DNA from: JAVBQJ01 sp031549115 | GTDB taxonomy: Bacteria > Verrucomicrobiota > Lentisphaeria > Victivallales > Victivallaceae | DNA: 27,386 bases | NCBI GenBank assembly: GCA_031549115.1 | Contig: JAVBQJ010000035.1 | Coordinates: forward strand, 1 to 27,386 | Direction of reading: 5' to 3' | In this document: in pieces, positions 1 to 8,057 of the stretch | Layout of the letters: each line of letters opens with the position of its first letter | Position numbering within the stretch: the stretch's first letter is position 1 | Program-made: the position numbers and the translations under genes | Notes under the pieces: model-generated | What the model saw: the letters and a program-made list of their open reading frames with translations, nothing else | Databases searched by the model: none | What the model was told of the DNA's origin: nothing

Positions 1-64
1 CGGATCGACTGCTTTTCGTCATCATTTTGCAAGATTTCTTTCGTTATAAGCTCCATTTCTTGCA

Positions 65-146
65 ATAATATAGCACAATATAGCAATATTATCCATTGTC
101 ATTCAATGATTTAAGATATTTTTCATGATCGACTATAATATAGCGC
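65..146 (+). promoter_or_regulatory. AT-rich promoter region with three AATATAGC direct repeats
   Basis: The stretch upstream of the giant surface-protein gene is far more AT-rich than the rest of the window. AATATAGC occurs at 67-74, 77-84 and 139-146; the first two copies are exactly 10 bp apart, about one helical turn. The third copy overlaps a TATAAT -10 box at 136-141. An inverted repeat ATAATAT/ATATTAT lies at 65-71 and 86-92. No good -35 hexamer stands 16-18 bp before the -10, so the promoter may need an activator. The repeat spacing fits protein-binding sites, which is inference. Confidence 0.45.
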
Positions 147-228
147 ATGTACTCGAATGTAAAATACCAACATCGTGAATACAACAGTAGAATTCACTGT
201 CTGGTCATTGGCCGGTCTTTGGATTCAT

Positions 229-318
229 CGATTTTACAAATCGCCTTTGGCTGAGAGCAAAACATGGTATGAAACCTGTAAGCATCGGGCTTGCAGGTTT
301 CTTTGCGTCTGCTCTCGG
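229..318 (+). promoter_or_regulatory. structured 5' leader RNA upstream of the surface-protein gene
   Basis: A 13-bp hairpin pairs 271-283 with 289-301, with one G-U pair and the 5-nt loop AUCGG. A second stem encloses it: CTGAGAGCA (251-259) pairs with TGCTCTCGG (310-318), with one wobble. A small hairpin CGATTT-TAC-AAATCG lies just upstream at 229-243. All of this sits between the candidate promoter and the start codon at 351. There is no real T-run after the stem, so it is a poor intrinsic terminator. An attenuator, a stability element or a protein or ligand sensor are all possible, and it matches no riboswitch class I can identify. Confidence 0.5.
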
Positions 319-350
319 TTTCGAATACCTATATTTAAGGGGAAATGCAA

Positions 351-3300
351 ATGGCTCTGTCGACGAAAAATCGTATTTTGAATTTCATCACGAATAGTCT
401 CTCGTTCCGATCGTCGCGCATTATGGCGAAAGCCGTCATCGTCAACTTTGACGGCGTCACCGATTCCGGCGAGAGAAACGTTACCGTTGAACCCGCCGAT
501 TTTACGGTTCAGGAGCGGAAGGAGATCCTCTCCTCGCTCGGCGAAATCTTCGCCGAGACCGGAGTCAGGGTGGCGTCCGGTTCCGGGGAATTGAGCGACG
601 CCGAATACCCGACCGTCCACGTCGGTTCCTCCGATACGAATATGCTTCCGGCTTTTTCCGCGTCCGGCGGGCAAGACGGCGGCAATGCCGGGTTCGTCTT
701 TACCACCGCCGGTACCACCGTGTCCGGCGCGATCGACCTTATTGCCAATGAAGTGGCCGGCCTCGTCGGCTTGACGGGGTATGCCGCGCCTGCCAACTTC
801 ACCGCCGCCGGTCTCGGTGTCGCGGCCGCTCCGGCGGATGCCGGCGTCGTCGGCAACGTTTCGGCGTCTCCGGAGACCGGCGCCGATCCCGTCGATTTCC
901 CGGTCCCGGAAGAGGCAGAAATTCTTGCCCCGTCCGGCGCGGATGCGGGAAAGGAAGAGAGTGCCGGCGGTGCCGCATCTCCGTCCGATGTATTCACTCC
1001 GGCGGATGAGCTTCTTGCTTCGCCCGGCGGCGAGGATGAAGAGACCGGCGGCGCGGATGAGTTGCCCGCCGGAGAACGGAATCTCTCCGGTACGGACACA
1101 CTTTCCGATGCGCTCGCGGACAATGAAAAAGCCGCCGGTCCCGCCGGCGCCGCTGCGATTGACCTGATCGCCGACGGAACAGACGGGCTGGCCGATTTGG
1201 CGAATGCCACCGAGCCGAACTTTGCCGCCGCCGATTCGGGCGGGCTTTCTCTCCTGGCGGCGGCCATCGACCAGAGCCAGGCGGTTTTCGTCAACTCCGC
1301 CTGGACCAGTGCGGGCAAGACCCCGGCAACCTATGACGACGACTTTACCGAGACAACCATTACGCTTATCTACGGGACCAACGCGTTCGCTTCGGTCTCT
1401 GCCGCCGTCAGCGCCAAGCCCGCCGCCACCGCCATCTACGTTGTCGATGGGAACTTTTCTTCGCCGGCAAGCAATGCCAACGGGATTCCCATCTTTGTGT
1501 ACGGCGGAACCACCACCACGATTTACGGAGCTGGAAGCAGCACCGGCTCAAACGTCACCGTCGAGAGCGGCACCGTCACCAACCTCTATGGCGGCGGATC
1601 CGGAGCGACGACCAACGGCGATGTTGTTATCACCATCAATAACGGCCGCATCGCCAACCTCTATGGCGGCGGATCCGGAACGACAACCAACGGCAATATC
1701 ACCATCACCATCAAGAACGGCATCATCGCCAACCTCTACGGCGCAATTGCGACTGCAAGCACGGTCAACGGCAATATTGGCATCAACATCAGCGGCGGTA
1801 CGGTAAATAACTTTCACGTCACCAACTCCGACACCATCTACGGCAATATCGACGTCGCAATCACGGGCGGCCTCTTCACCGAGCACGTCTACCTTGCCGG
1901 CTACGGCGGCTCCAATATCCGGAAAAACGCCGGCACACAGACAGGAGGTAACGTCTTCATCCTCATCGACGGCGGCACCTTCAGCAAAGACATCTACTGC
2001 GGCGCCGCCGCCACCAACGGTACCGGACAAAACGTGATTGACGGCGACATCACCATCACCATCGAGAGCGGCGTCATCAACGGCACGCTCTACCTCGCCG
2101 GCAGCGGCACCAACGCCAACAGTTCGACGGCGGAGATCAAGGGGAGCATCATCACCAATATCAAGGGCGGCAACATCAAGAACGTCGTCTGTGTCGGCGG
2201 CTATTCCGGCACCAAGATCGGCGGCAACGTCGAACTGAACATTTCCGGCGGCACCTTCAGCGAAGCCGTCTACTGCGGCGCGAGCAACATCAACAGCTCC
2301 AGCGCGGGCATCGTTTACGGCGACGTCAAAGTCAACATCACCGGCGGCTATCTCGCGACGCTCTACGGCAGCGGTCTCGGCACCACCAACAAAACCTCGT
2401 ATGTCGCCGGGGACGTCATCATCGACGTTTCCGGCGGTACCGTCGGCGCGCTCTTCGGCGGCGGCTTCGGCGGCTCGGAAGTCAAGCAGGACGTCAGGAT
2501 CACCCTCTCCGGGGACGCGCTCGTCACGGGCCAGGTGTATCTCGGCGGCAACAACTCCAAGGTGAGCGGCGACGTTTATTTTACCATCAAAGACAACGCG
2601 CTCTGCCGCGGCGACGTATTTGTCGGCAGCTCCAGTATCCAAAGCAGCACCTACCAGGTCGACGGCAATGTCTACGTCACTCTTGCCGGGGGGACGATTA
2701 CCAACTGGCTCGACGTCGTCACCAACGTGAAAGGCTCGATACGGGAGGTCACAGTCACCAAGGACAGTCTGATCGGCGACATGCTCGGCGCAACCAAAAT
2801 CACGGTCCAGCAGGACGCGATGCTGTCCTGTTTCTACAATCTTCACCTTTCGGGCGATTTATTGATCTATGCCGCAAACGGCTTGAGTCTGGATATCGAC
2901 GGCATGCTTTCCATTGCCGACGGCGGCACCATCACCATTGACGCCACCGACTTCGAGATGGCGGCTAACGTATACGCGGTAAAGTTGATCGAGGCGACCG
3001 CCTGGAGCGGCAGCCAGGCCGTCACGATCAATGGCTATACCGGAGAGCGGAAGCTGGATCTCAGGATCATCGGCGGGAGCCTCTACCTCCTGGACGCAGC
3101 CGCGGTTATTTATGTCAGCGACACCTATACGCAGGATCCCATAGCACCATACAAAGACCCCTTCACCAAAGAGACGGTCGATCTCCTCTACCACGTCAAT
3201 GCTTTCGACAGTGTGGAACACGGCCTGGAAGCGGACCATCTCCAGCCCGTGCTGATCTACATCACCGGCGGCACCTTCGGCGACACCTACACCGAGGGCG

Positions 3301-5894
3301 TGATCACGGTAATGAACGACGGCGTGGTCACGGCGCTCTACGGCGGCTTCGACGGAGAAACAACCGTGGCGCTCGGAAAGGATATTGAATTGACCGTCAA
3401 CGGCGGCTCCGTCGGCACCATCTTCGGCGGCGGCACGGGCACGCTGAAGCGTTCGGAGGGCAGTGATCTTTACGACCAGCTCGACGTACTGATCAACGGC
3501 GGCACCGTGGAAACCATTTACGGCGCCAGTGCCGGGAACACGGACGCCTGGTCAAACGTATATATCAACGGCGGCTCCGTCGGCACGGTCTACGGCGGCA
3601 GCCGGAATGGTTCCGTGATCGAGACCTTTGTCTCGTTCTCCGGCGGCACCATCGGCACGATCTACGGCGGCTGCGAGCAAGGCGAGGTGATCGACAACGT
3701 CTACATCTACTTCGGCGGAGAGGGCGGAGACATTCACGTCCCCGGGGAAACCCCCGGCGGCGAAGGCATGAGAGAAGCCGGAGAGGGCACGAACTCCAAT
3801 ACCAACAACGCTTATCTTTCCGGCAACTTGTATGCCGGAAGCAAGGCAGGAACGGGTGTTGTCAAGGGTGACGCCTTCATCGGTCTCTTCGGCGGCAGCA
3901 TCAACGGCGGCATTTACGCCGGCCACGGCATGTCGGAAAAAAGCGAAAAAGAGCTGACGGTCCAGGTGAACATCACGACGGTCAACGGCACGATCACGGG
4001 CCTGGACCGGCTGATCTTCGCCGTCGACGCGTGGCTGATCGTCAACTCCAGCTGGGTAAACAACGGCACCACCCTTCTCCTCGCCGACAACAGAACGCCG
4101 CTCACCGTGACCTCCGCCGTCCCCTATGCCGACGGCGACGAAAAGATTACTTACACCAACAACGGCGCCATCACGGTCAACGCCACCGCCTATGTCATGA
4201 CCAAGGGAGAGGGCAATGAAAACCGGACCATGGGGCAACTGATCCATGCGGACAAATTCGTCAACGGCTCCAACGGAACATACCTTTTTGACGACGGCAG
4301 GGACTATTACGATGTGGGCCTGGTGCGCTACCGGCTCGCGGTCGCCGAAACGGGCTTGTTTATCATCACGCAGGGTGTCAACGCCTATATCAACAGCGGC
4401 TGGCGCACCGACAAGCCCACCCCGGAGGTATACACCGGCGGCGACGGCGTGGGGTACTACTCCGTCAACGCGTTCAAGTCGATCGGCGAAGCCACCTCCG
4501 ACAGCTATTTCACCACGATTTACGTCGAGGGCGGCAGCGACTACACCGGCGGCGAATTCCGGGGCGTGACCGCGATCATCCAGCCGGGGACAGAGGTGGA
4601 CAATCCCACCCGTTTCACCGGCAACGTCTATGGCGGCATGGGCGCCGGCAGCAGTGCGTGGGCGGAGACCACCGACCTCACCATCAAGGGCGGAGAATTC
4701 AGCAAAAAGCACGCGGTCGGCGGCAACCAGATCAACGGCGCCAGCGCCCAGGTTTTCACTACCAACCTGAAGATTACCGGCGGTACCAACTTCGGCTCGA
4801 TTATCGGTGGGCACCAGATACTGGCCGGCGGAGCGGATATCACCACCACGAGTACCCTCCAGGCGAACTTCGAGAAGGGTACCGCTTCGATGGTCATCGG
4901 CGGTAATCATGTGAACGCCGACAGCAGTGTGCCACTGACTTTCACCGGTTCCGCCGCCACGGTCATTACCGGCGGTACCATCAGCAATTTCGTGATGGGC
5001 GCCGATTACATCTTGGCCGGCTCCATGAGTCGCAACGGCGCGGTTTCGTTGACCATCTCCGGCGGAACTTTCAGCAATTACGTCGGCGGTGGGCTGATGT
5101 TCCGGGGAGCGAACTCCGAGCAGGCCGACATCTCCGGCAATGTTCAGCTGACCATCACCGGCGGCACCTTCGGCAAGAATATTTACGCCGGCAATCTCGC
5201 CGACAATGCGACTGTCTCGGTGAATACGAAAATTACCGGAAACACCTGTTTGACCCTGAACGCGACCGACAAAGTGATTACCATTAACGCAAACGTCTAC
5301 GCCGGTTCCTATGGTGCCGGCACTGTCGAAGGCAACGCCAATGTGATCGTGAGCGGGTTGGGCGACAATCTCAAGTTTAGCGGCATGCTTTCCGGTGCTT
5401 CGCAGAGCGCGACTTACTTGGGAGACCGTGGTGTGGACGCCAATTTCACCTATTACGTCAGCGGCACCAAAACCCTGACGTTCAACGCTTTCACCGGTGA
5501 CTTCAATGCGGGAGCAGTATGTTTCCAGACCATTATGGTCACCGGCGACAGCGCGGTGAACTTGACCTCGGCCAAAACCCACCTCTCGGCGGCGTCCGTT
5601 TGGAGCTTTGAGTTTGGCAGCAGTGTGAATTGGGAGGCCGGGGTGAATGACTTCACCGGCGACACCTTGAATTTCAACTTCGACTCCCAGGACTGGAAAG
5701 ACGATCTTGAATCGTGGACGGCGGTTTCCGGCTCCAACGCGACGTTCTGTCAAGGCTGGGATTCCGCCGAAGCAGTCAATCTCGGCGGCGTGATGGCCAA
5801 CTGGAATGCCGATATCGCCGGCTGGGCTACCAGCGAATACAAGCTGACGTTTGCCGAAGAAAACAAATCACTGATCATCAGTAAAATAGCATAG
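351..5894 (+). CDS. giant repetitive surface-type (adhesin-like) protein
   Basis: This is an 1847-aa protein. I chose ATG 351 because AAGGGG (337-342) lies 8 nt upstream; the ATG at 345 would be too close to it. Residues ~25-145 resemble the degenerate metallopeptidase-like domain found at the N-terminus of many repeat-rich surface proteins (VIVNFDG, a YPTVHVG strand, DGGN.GFVF), with the HExGHxxGL site decayed to NEVAGLVGL (133-141). An Ala/Gly/Asp/Glu-rich linker follows to ~310. The rest is beta-helix-like repeats of the type GG.V..LYGGG and ISGGTF, with three related header segments containing NAF.S at ~311, ~918 and ~1342. No clear Sec signal peptide, autotransporter barrel or LPXTG is visible, so the export route is unknown. 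Its stop codon overlaps the ribosome-binding site of the downstream peptide gene. The adhesin role is inferred from repeat architecture only. Confidence 0.8.
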   Translation: MALSTKNRILNFITNSLSFRSSRIMAKAVIVNFDGVTDSGERNVTVEPADFTVQERKEILSSLGEIFAETGVRVASGSGELSDAEYPTVHVGSSDTNMLPAFSASGGQDGGNAGFVFTTAGTTVSGAIDLIANEVAGLVGLTGYAAPANFTAAGLGVAAAPADAGVVGNVSASPETGADPVDFPVPEEAEILAPSGADAGKEESAGGAASPSDVFTPADELLASPGGEDEETGGADELPAGERNLSGTDTLSDALADNEKAAGPAGAAAIDLIADGTDGLADLANATEPNFAAADSGGLSLLAAAIDQSQAVFVNSAWTSAGKTPATYDDDFTETTITLIYGTNAFASVSAAVSAKPAATAIYVVDGNFSSPASNANGIPIFVYGGTTTTIYGAGSSTGSNVTVESGTVTNLYGGGSGATTNGDVVITINNGRIANLYGGGSGTTTNGNITITIKNGIIANLYGAIATASTVNGNIGINISGGTVNNFHVTNSDTIYGNIDVAITGGLFTEHVYLAGYGGSNIRKNAGTQTGGNVFILIDGGTFSKDIYCGAAATNGTGQNVIDGDITITIESGVINGTLYLAGSGTNANSSTAEIKGSIITNIKGGNIKNVVCVGGYSGTKIGGNVELNISGGTFSEAVYCGASNINSSSAGIVYGDVKVNITGGYLATLYGSGLGTTNKTSYVAGDVIIDVSGGTVGALFGGGFGGSEVKQDVRITLSGDALVTGQVYLGGNNSKVSGDVYFTIKDNALCRGDVFVGSSSIQSSTYQVDGNVYVTLAGGTITNWLDVVTNVKGSIREVTVTKDSLIGDMLGATKITVQQDAMLSCFYNLHLSGDLLIYAANGLSLDIDGMLSIADGGTITIDATDFEMAANVYAVKLIEATAWSGSQAVTINGYTGERKLDLRIIGGSLYLLDAAAVIYVSDTYTQDPIAPYKDPFTKETVDLLYHVNAFDSVEHGLEADHLQPVLIYITGGTFGDTYTEGVITVMNDGVVTALYGGFDGETTVALGKDIELTVNGGSVGTIFGGGTGTLKRSEGSDLYDQLDVLINGGTVETIYGASAGNTDAWSNVYINGGSVGTVYGGSRNGSVIETFVSFSGGTIGTIYGGCEQGEVIDNVYIYFGGEGGDIHVPGETPGGEGMREAGEGTNSNTNNAYLSGNLYAGSKAGTGVVKGDAFIGLFGGSINGGIYAGHGMSEKSEKELTVQVNITTVNGTITGLDRLIFAVDAWLIVNSSWVNNGTTLLLADNRTPLTVTSAVPYADGDEKITYTNNGAITVNATAYVMTKGEGNENRTMGQLIHADKFVNGSNGTYLFDDGRDYYDVGLVRYRLAVAETGLFIITQGVNAYINSGWRTDKPTPEVYTGGDGVGYYSVNAFKSIGEATSDSYFTTIYVEGGSDYTGGEFRGVTAIIQPGTEVDNPTRFTGNVYGGMGAGSSAWAETTDLTIKGGEFSKKHAVGGNQINGASAQVFTTNLKITGGTNFGSIIGGHQILAGGADITTTSTLQANFEKGTASMVIGGNHVNADSSVPLTFTGSAATVITGGTISNFVMGADYILAGSMSRNGAVSLTISGGTFSNYVGGGLMFRGANSEQADISGNVQLTITGGTFGKNIYAGNLADNATVSVNTKITGNTCLTLNATDKVITINANVYAGSYGAGTVEGNANVIVSGLGDNLKFSGMLSGASQSATYLGDRGVDANFTYYVSGTKTLTFNAFTGDFNAGAVCFQTIMVTGDSAVNLTSAKTHLSAASVWSFEFGSSVNWEAGVNDFTGDTLNFNFDSQDWKDDLESWTAVSGSNATFCQGWDSAEAVNLGGVMANWNADIAGWATSEYKLTFAEENKSLIISKIA
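1281..5340 (+). repeat. coding tandem beta-helix repeats
   Basis: Within the surface-protein gene, short units coding for GG-T-(V/I)-x-x-(L/I)-Y-G-G and (N/S)-G-(D/N)-V-x-(I/L)-x-I-x-(G/N)-G recur many times. They are clearest at 1560-1730, 1970-2480, 3255-3680 and 4940-5180. The repeats stay in frame, and they explain why long stop-free stretches appear on the opposite strand. Near-identical units next to each other (1588-1614 and 1657-1683) suggest recent unit duplication. Confidence 0.75.
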
Positions 5895-5902
5895 GAAAAA
5901 GT

Positions 5903-6058
5903 ATGGAAACACAAAACGACTCGGTTTGGGAGTATGAAAAACCGGTGTTGATCGAATTCGGCCGCAACTGCCTGGCCTCCGGCGCGGCAGGCTCCTGCGC
6001 CGATGAAATTTCCACCACAGATGGTTCTACGTGTGATGACGGTTCTGCTGAAAGGTAG
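5903..6058 (+). CDS. candidate RiPP precursor peptide with YxxPxLxxxG leader
   Basis: This 51-aa ORF starts at ATG 5903. AGGA at 5893-5896 overlaps the stop codon of the surface-protein gene and lies 6 nt upstream, so translation is probably coupled. The leader contains W9 and the block YEKPVLIEFG (residues 11-20), an exact match to YxxPxLxxxG, the leader signature bound by PqqD-like RRE domains in lasso-peptide systems. The presumed core (21-51) is rich in Gly, Ser, Thr and Asp and has cysteines at 23, 32 and 44. It is immediately followed by radical SAM/SPASM and HprK-like genes, the usual setting for a modified peptide. I see no recognisable family for the core. The modification and product are unknown, and precursor status is inferred from leader, size and context. 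Confidence 0.75.
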   Translation: METQNDSVWEYEKPVLIEFGRNCLASGAAGSCADEISTTDGSTCDDGSAER

Positions 6059-6064
6059 TGTTGC

Positions 6065-7081
6065 GTGAGGGGATTGGATCGGGTCAATATCACTTTTTCC
6101 CGGCGCTGCAACCTGAGTTGTCCGTTTTGCTTGTGCACCAAACACAAGCCTGGTGATCGCGAATTGACCGCGCCGGAATGGTTGCGCTTCGTCGACGAAT
6201 TGTCGGAAAACAAGGTGCTTCGTATCGGAATTTGGGGTGGAGAGCCTTTCTTCTGGCCGGAGTTGCGGGACATTATCGACCGGATTGTCGCCGGACGGAT
6301 GCGTTTTCATCTGATCAGCAACGGCAGTTGCGTCGACGACGCGCTCTTGGAGCATATTGCACAGACCCGGCGTTGTGACTATATCCAATTTTCCCTGGAT
6401 GGCTTTGAACCCGACCATGATGCCGGACGTGGCGAAGGTGCTTTTCAGAAGACCTTGGAGGCCATCCGGCGTGCCGGGAAGCTGGAACTCAAGATACAGG
6501 TCAATTCGGTGATTTCCCGGAGAAATTACCGGAGCGCGCCCGTCTTTGCGGAATTTCTGGAGTCTCTACCGATCCACTCCTACCGGCTGAACCTGATCGA
6601 TCTCAGAAATCTGCCGCAAACAACCGGATATCAGGCGTTGACGCTGGAGGACTTGGCGGAGATGATTACCGCTTTTTTGCCGGTTTTCGACCGTCTTCCT
6701 CATATGAGTCCCCGCTCTCCGGCCAAACGCTATTGGGAGCAACTGCAAGCGCCGAAACCAGCCGATGCGGCTTGCGCGGTTTGCCGGGTGCCGATGTCCG
6801 AGCTGGGGGTTCGCCCGGACGGGGCCATTATCCCTTGCAGCGCCGCTGCCGACCGGGTATTGGGATATGCAAATCGCGACCGCCTCGCCGATGTTTGGCG
6901 AAGCGCGGGACTCGAAGCATTCCGGAAAAGATTGCTTCGCAGCAGCGAGCGGAGTGAAGCGCGTTGTCAAGAGTGTGTCTATCGCTGTTATTGCCGGAAA
7001 TTCTGTCCGGGGTCCCTCGGCAAACGTTACTGCCGGCAGGAATTGGCTGCGCTGCTGCGCGAACGTGGAGTGCTGCTGTGA
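6065..7081 (+). CDS. radical SAM/SPASM peptide-modifying enzyme
   Basis: The protein has 338 aa and starts at GTG 6065; AAAGG at 6051-6055, inside the end of the peptide gene, is 9 nt upstream. An in-frame stop at 6056-6058 rules out an earlier start. The radical SAM motif CNLSCPFC gives Cys15, Cys19 and Cys22, followed by the GGEP motif, an ISNG strand and a FSLDG strand. The C-terminal region carries Cys237, 240, 258, 301, 304, 308, 310, 314 and 323, a SPASM/Twitch pattern for auxiliary iron-sulfur clusters. No N-terminal RRE domain is possible because the cluster motif begins at residue 15. Its family typically makes thioether, C-C or other radical crosslinks on peptides, and the natural substrate here is the adjacent 51-aa peptide. 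The gene order recalls the SynChlorMet (Scm) cassettes, which also pair SPASM radical SAM enzymes with an HprK-like protein. Confidence 0.88.
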   Translation: MRGLDRVNITFSRRCNLSCPFCLCTKHKPGDRELTAPEWLRFVDELSENKVLRIGIWGGEPFFWPELRDIIDRIVAGRMRFHLISNGSCVDDALLEHIAQTRRCDYIQFSLDGFEPDHDAGRGEGAFQKTLEAIRRAGKLELKIQVNSVISRRNYRSAPVFAEFLESLPIHSYRLNLIDLRNLPQTTGYQALTLEDLAEMITAFLPVFDRLPHMSPRSPAKRYWEQLQAPKPADAACAVCRVPMSELGVRPDGAIIPCSAAADRVLGYANRDRLADVWRSAGLEAFRKRLLRSSERSEARCQECVYRCYCRKFCPGSLGKRYCRQELAALLRERGVLL

Positions 7082-7926
7082 CGGCGGCCGAAATCATGAT
7101 TTCAGCCGGCGACGATGCTTTCCGGTTGAAGGCGGCCGGCAGTGCTGCTGCGGCGAGCCTGGCGAAATTCGGGCAACTGCTGGGGAGTTCGGCGCGGCCG
7201 CCGACCGGAGTTCGGCCGGACGCAGAGCTGCGGGAGCAGGAAATCGGGTCGGAGGAGGCGATGGCGCTTTTTTCCATACGATCGCACCGGGCTGTCTTTG
7301 ACGCCGGCGTGCCGGTACTTTGCCGTCGAGAACCATTCTCGCCTCGGGACCCCGTTCGGCCGGCGGAATGGCGCCTGTTGCTGGCGCTGGCCGCCGCGCG
7401 CGCGGCGGCGGACGGGCGTCGCATTGCCCTGTTGCATGGCGCATTGCTGGACGAACCGTTCCCGGGAACCGTGCTTTTCGGCGTCAGCGGTGTCGGCAAA
7501 TCGACTACGATGACCCGCTACCGTGCCGCCGGCGGCCACGGCTCGGCCGACGATCTGATATTGTTGGGATGGCAGGGAGACGTTCCCGTCGTATGGCCGC
7601 TGCCGAGCTGGAAGACATTTCGAAATGATCCGGAGCTGTACGCGGTTCCGGCCGTGCCGCTCTCGCGATTGCTTTGCCTGGACCGGGCGACGGGGAACGA
7701 AGAAGAACATATTCGACCGCTGGATCGCCAGATGTTTCGGCTGCGTCTTGTCGATGCGTTGCTGGAGCATGTATTCTATACCATTCGCGTATTACCGGAT
7801 CCGGAGCGCTCCCGCGCCTCCGGGACGCTCATCGAAACCGCGCAACGCCTGAGCCGGCAATTCGAGCCGCGTCTCCTGGCCGCCCGGCTCGACGGCGATA
7901 TCATGAAAACCCTGGCGCTGCCGTAA
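7078..7926 (+). CDS. HprK-like P-loop kinase of a peptide-modification cassette
   Basis: The protein has 282 aa from GTG 7078, which overlaps the radical SAM stop as GTGA; ATG 7096 is an alternative. A Walker A motif GVSGVGKST spans residues 135-144 (Lys142). It is followed by GGHGSADD with His154, Asp158 and Asp159, matching the order of the catalytic His and acidic pair in HPr kinase folds. A WPLPSWKTF segment follows, as in HprK-like proteins of RiPP clusters. It lacks the full HPr kinase N-terminal domain. Homologues in lasso-peptide clusters phosphorylate a serine hydroxyl of the precursor, and ScmC of SynChlorMet cassettes has similar features. Phosphorylation of the 51-aa peptide (several Ser/Thr, including Ser49 near its C-terminus) is therefore plausible but inferred. 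Confidence 0.78.
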   Translation: MTAAEIMISAGDDAFRLKAAGSAAAASLAKFGQLLGSSARPPTGVRPDAELREQEIGSEEAMALFSIRSHRAVFDAGVPVLCRREPFSPRDPVRPAEWRLLLALAAARAAADGRRIALLHGALLDEPFPGTVLFGVSGVGKSTTMTRYRAAGGHGSADDLILLGWQGDVPVVWPLPSWKTFRNDPELYAVPAVPLSRLLCLDRATGNEEEHIRPLDRQMFRLRLVDALLEHVFYTIRVLPDPERSRASGTLIETAQRLSRQFEPRLLAARLDGDIMKTLALP

Positions 7927-8057
7927 CGCGCGAAGCAGACCGCATCCTTGCGGCATATTGCTCAATGCCCGTTTGAAGAGTGATTGGACAAATTGTTTCA
8001 CGCCGCGGGGGAAAAGCGATTTTTTTGGTTTTTTTCCTATTTTTGCGATCCGGAGTC
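7927..8057. other. gene-free gap before the regulator
   Basis: This 131-nt gap separates the peptide cassette from the regulator promoter. It contains a small CCGCA/TGCGG inverted repeat (around 7950) with no T-run after it. There are also two T-runs around 8021-8044, preceded only by a very weak GC-rich stem. I see no convincing terminator or gene. Transcription of the upstream cassette may still end in the U-rich part. Confidence 0.4.

Noticed and set aside
245..290. THI-box (TPP riboswitch)-like pieces GGCTGAGAG and GAAACCTG
   Set aside because: The essential GG-TAAT-CC-GCG core is absent, and CCTG is part of a simple 13-bp hairpin; the gene downstream has no thiamine link.
175..381. Small open frame of 68 codons in the leader
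   Set aside because: No ribosome-binding site, it runs through the hairpin and into the surface-protein gene, and its composition is not protein-like.
1560..1730. Regular short repeats that could suggest a CRISPR array
   Set aside because: Repeats are in frame, imperfect and encode beta-helix units; there are no unique spacers of constant length and no cas genes.
3552..5753. Long open frame on the minus strand opposite the surface-protein gene
   Set aside because: It arises from the repetitive, stop-poor coding sequence of the plus strand, and its translation is low-complexity Asp/Val/Gly with no recognisable domain.
8004..8045. Possible intrinsic terminator after the HprK-like gene
   Set aside because: T-runs are present but the stem before them is only about 3 bp, too weak to call.
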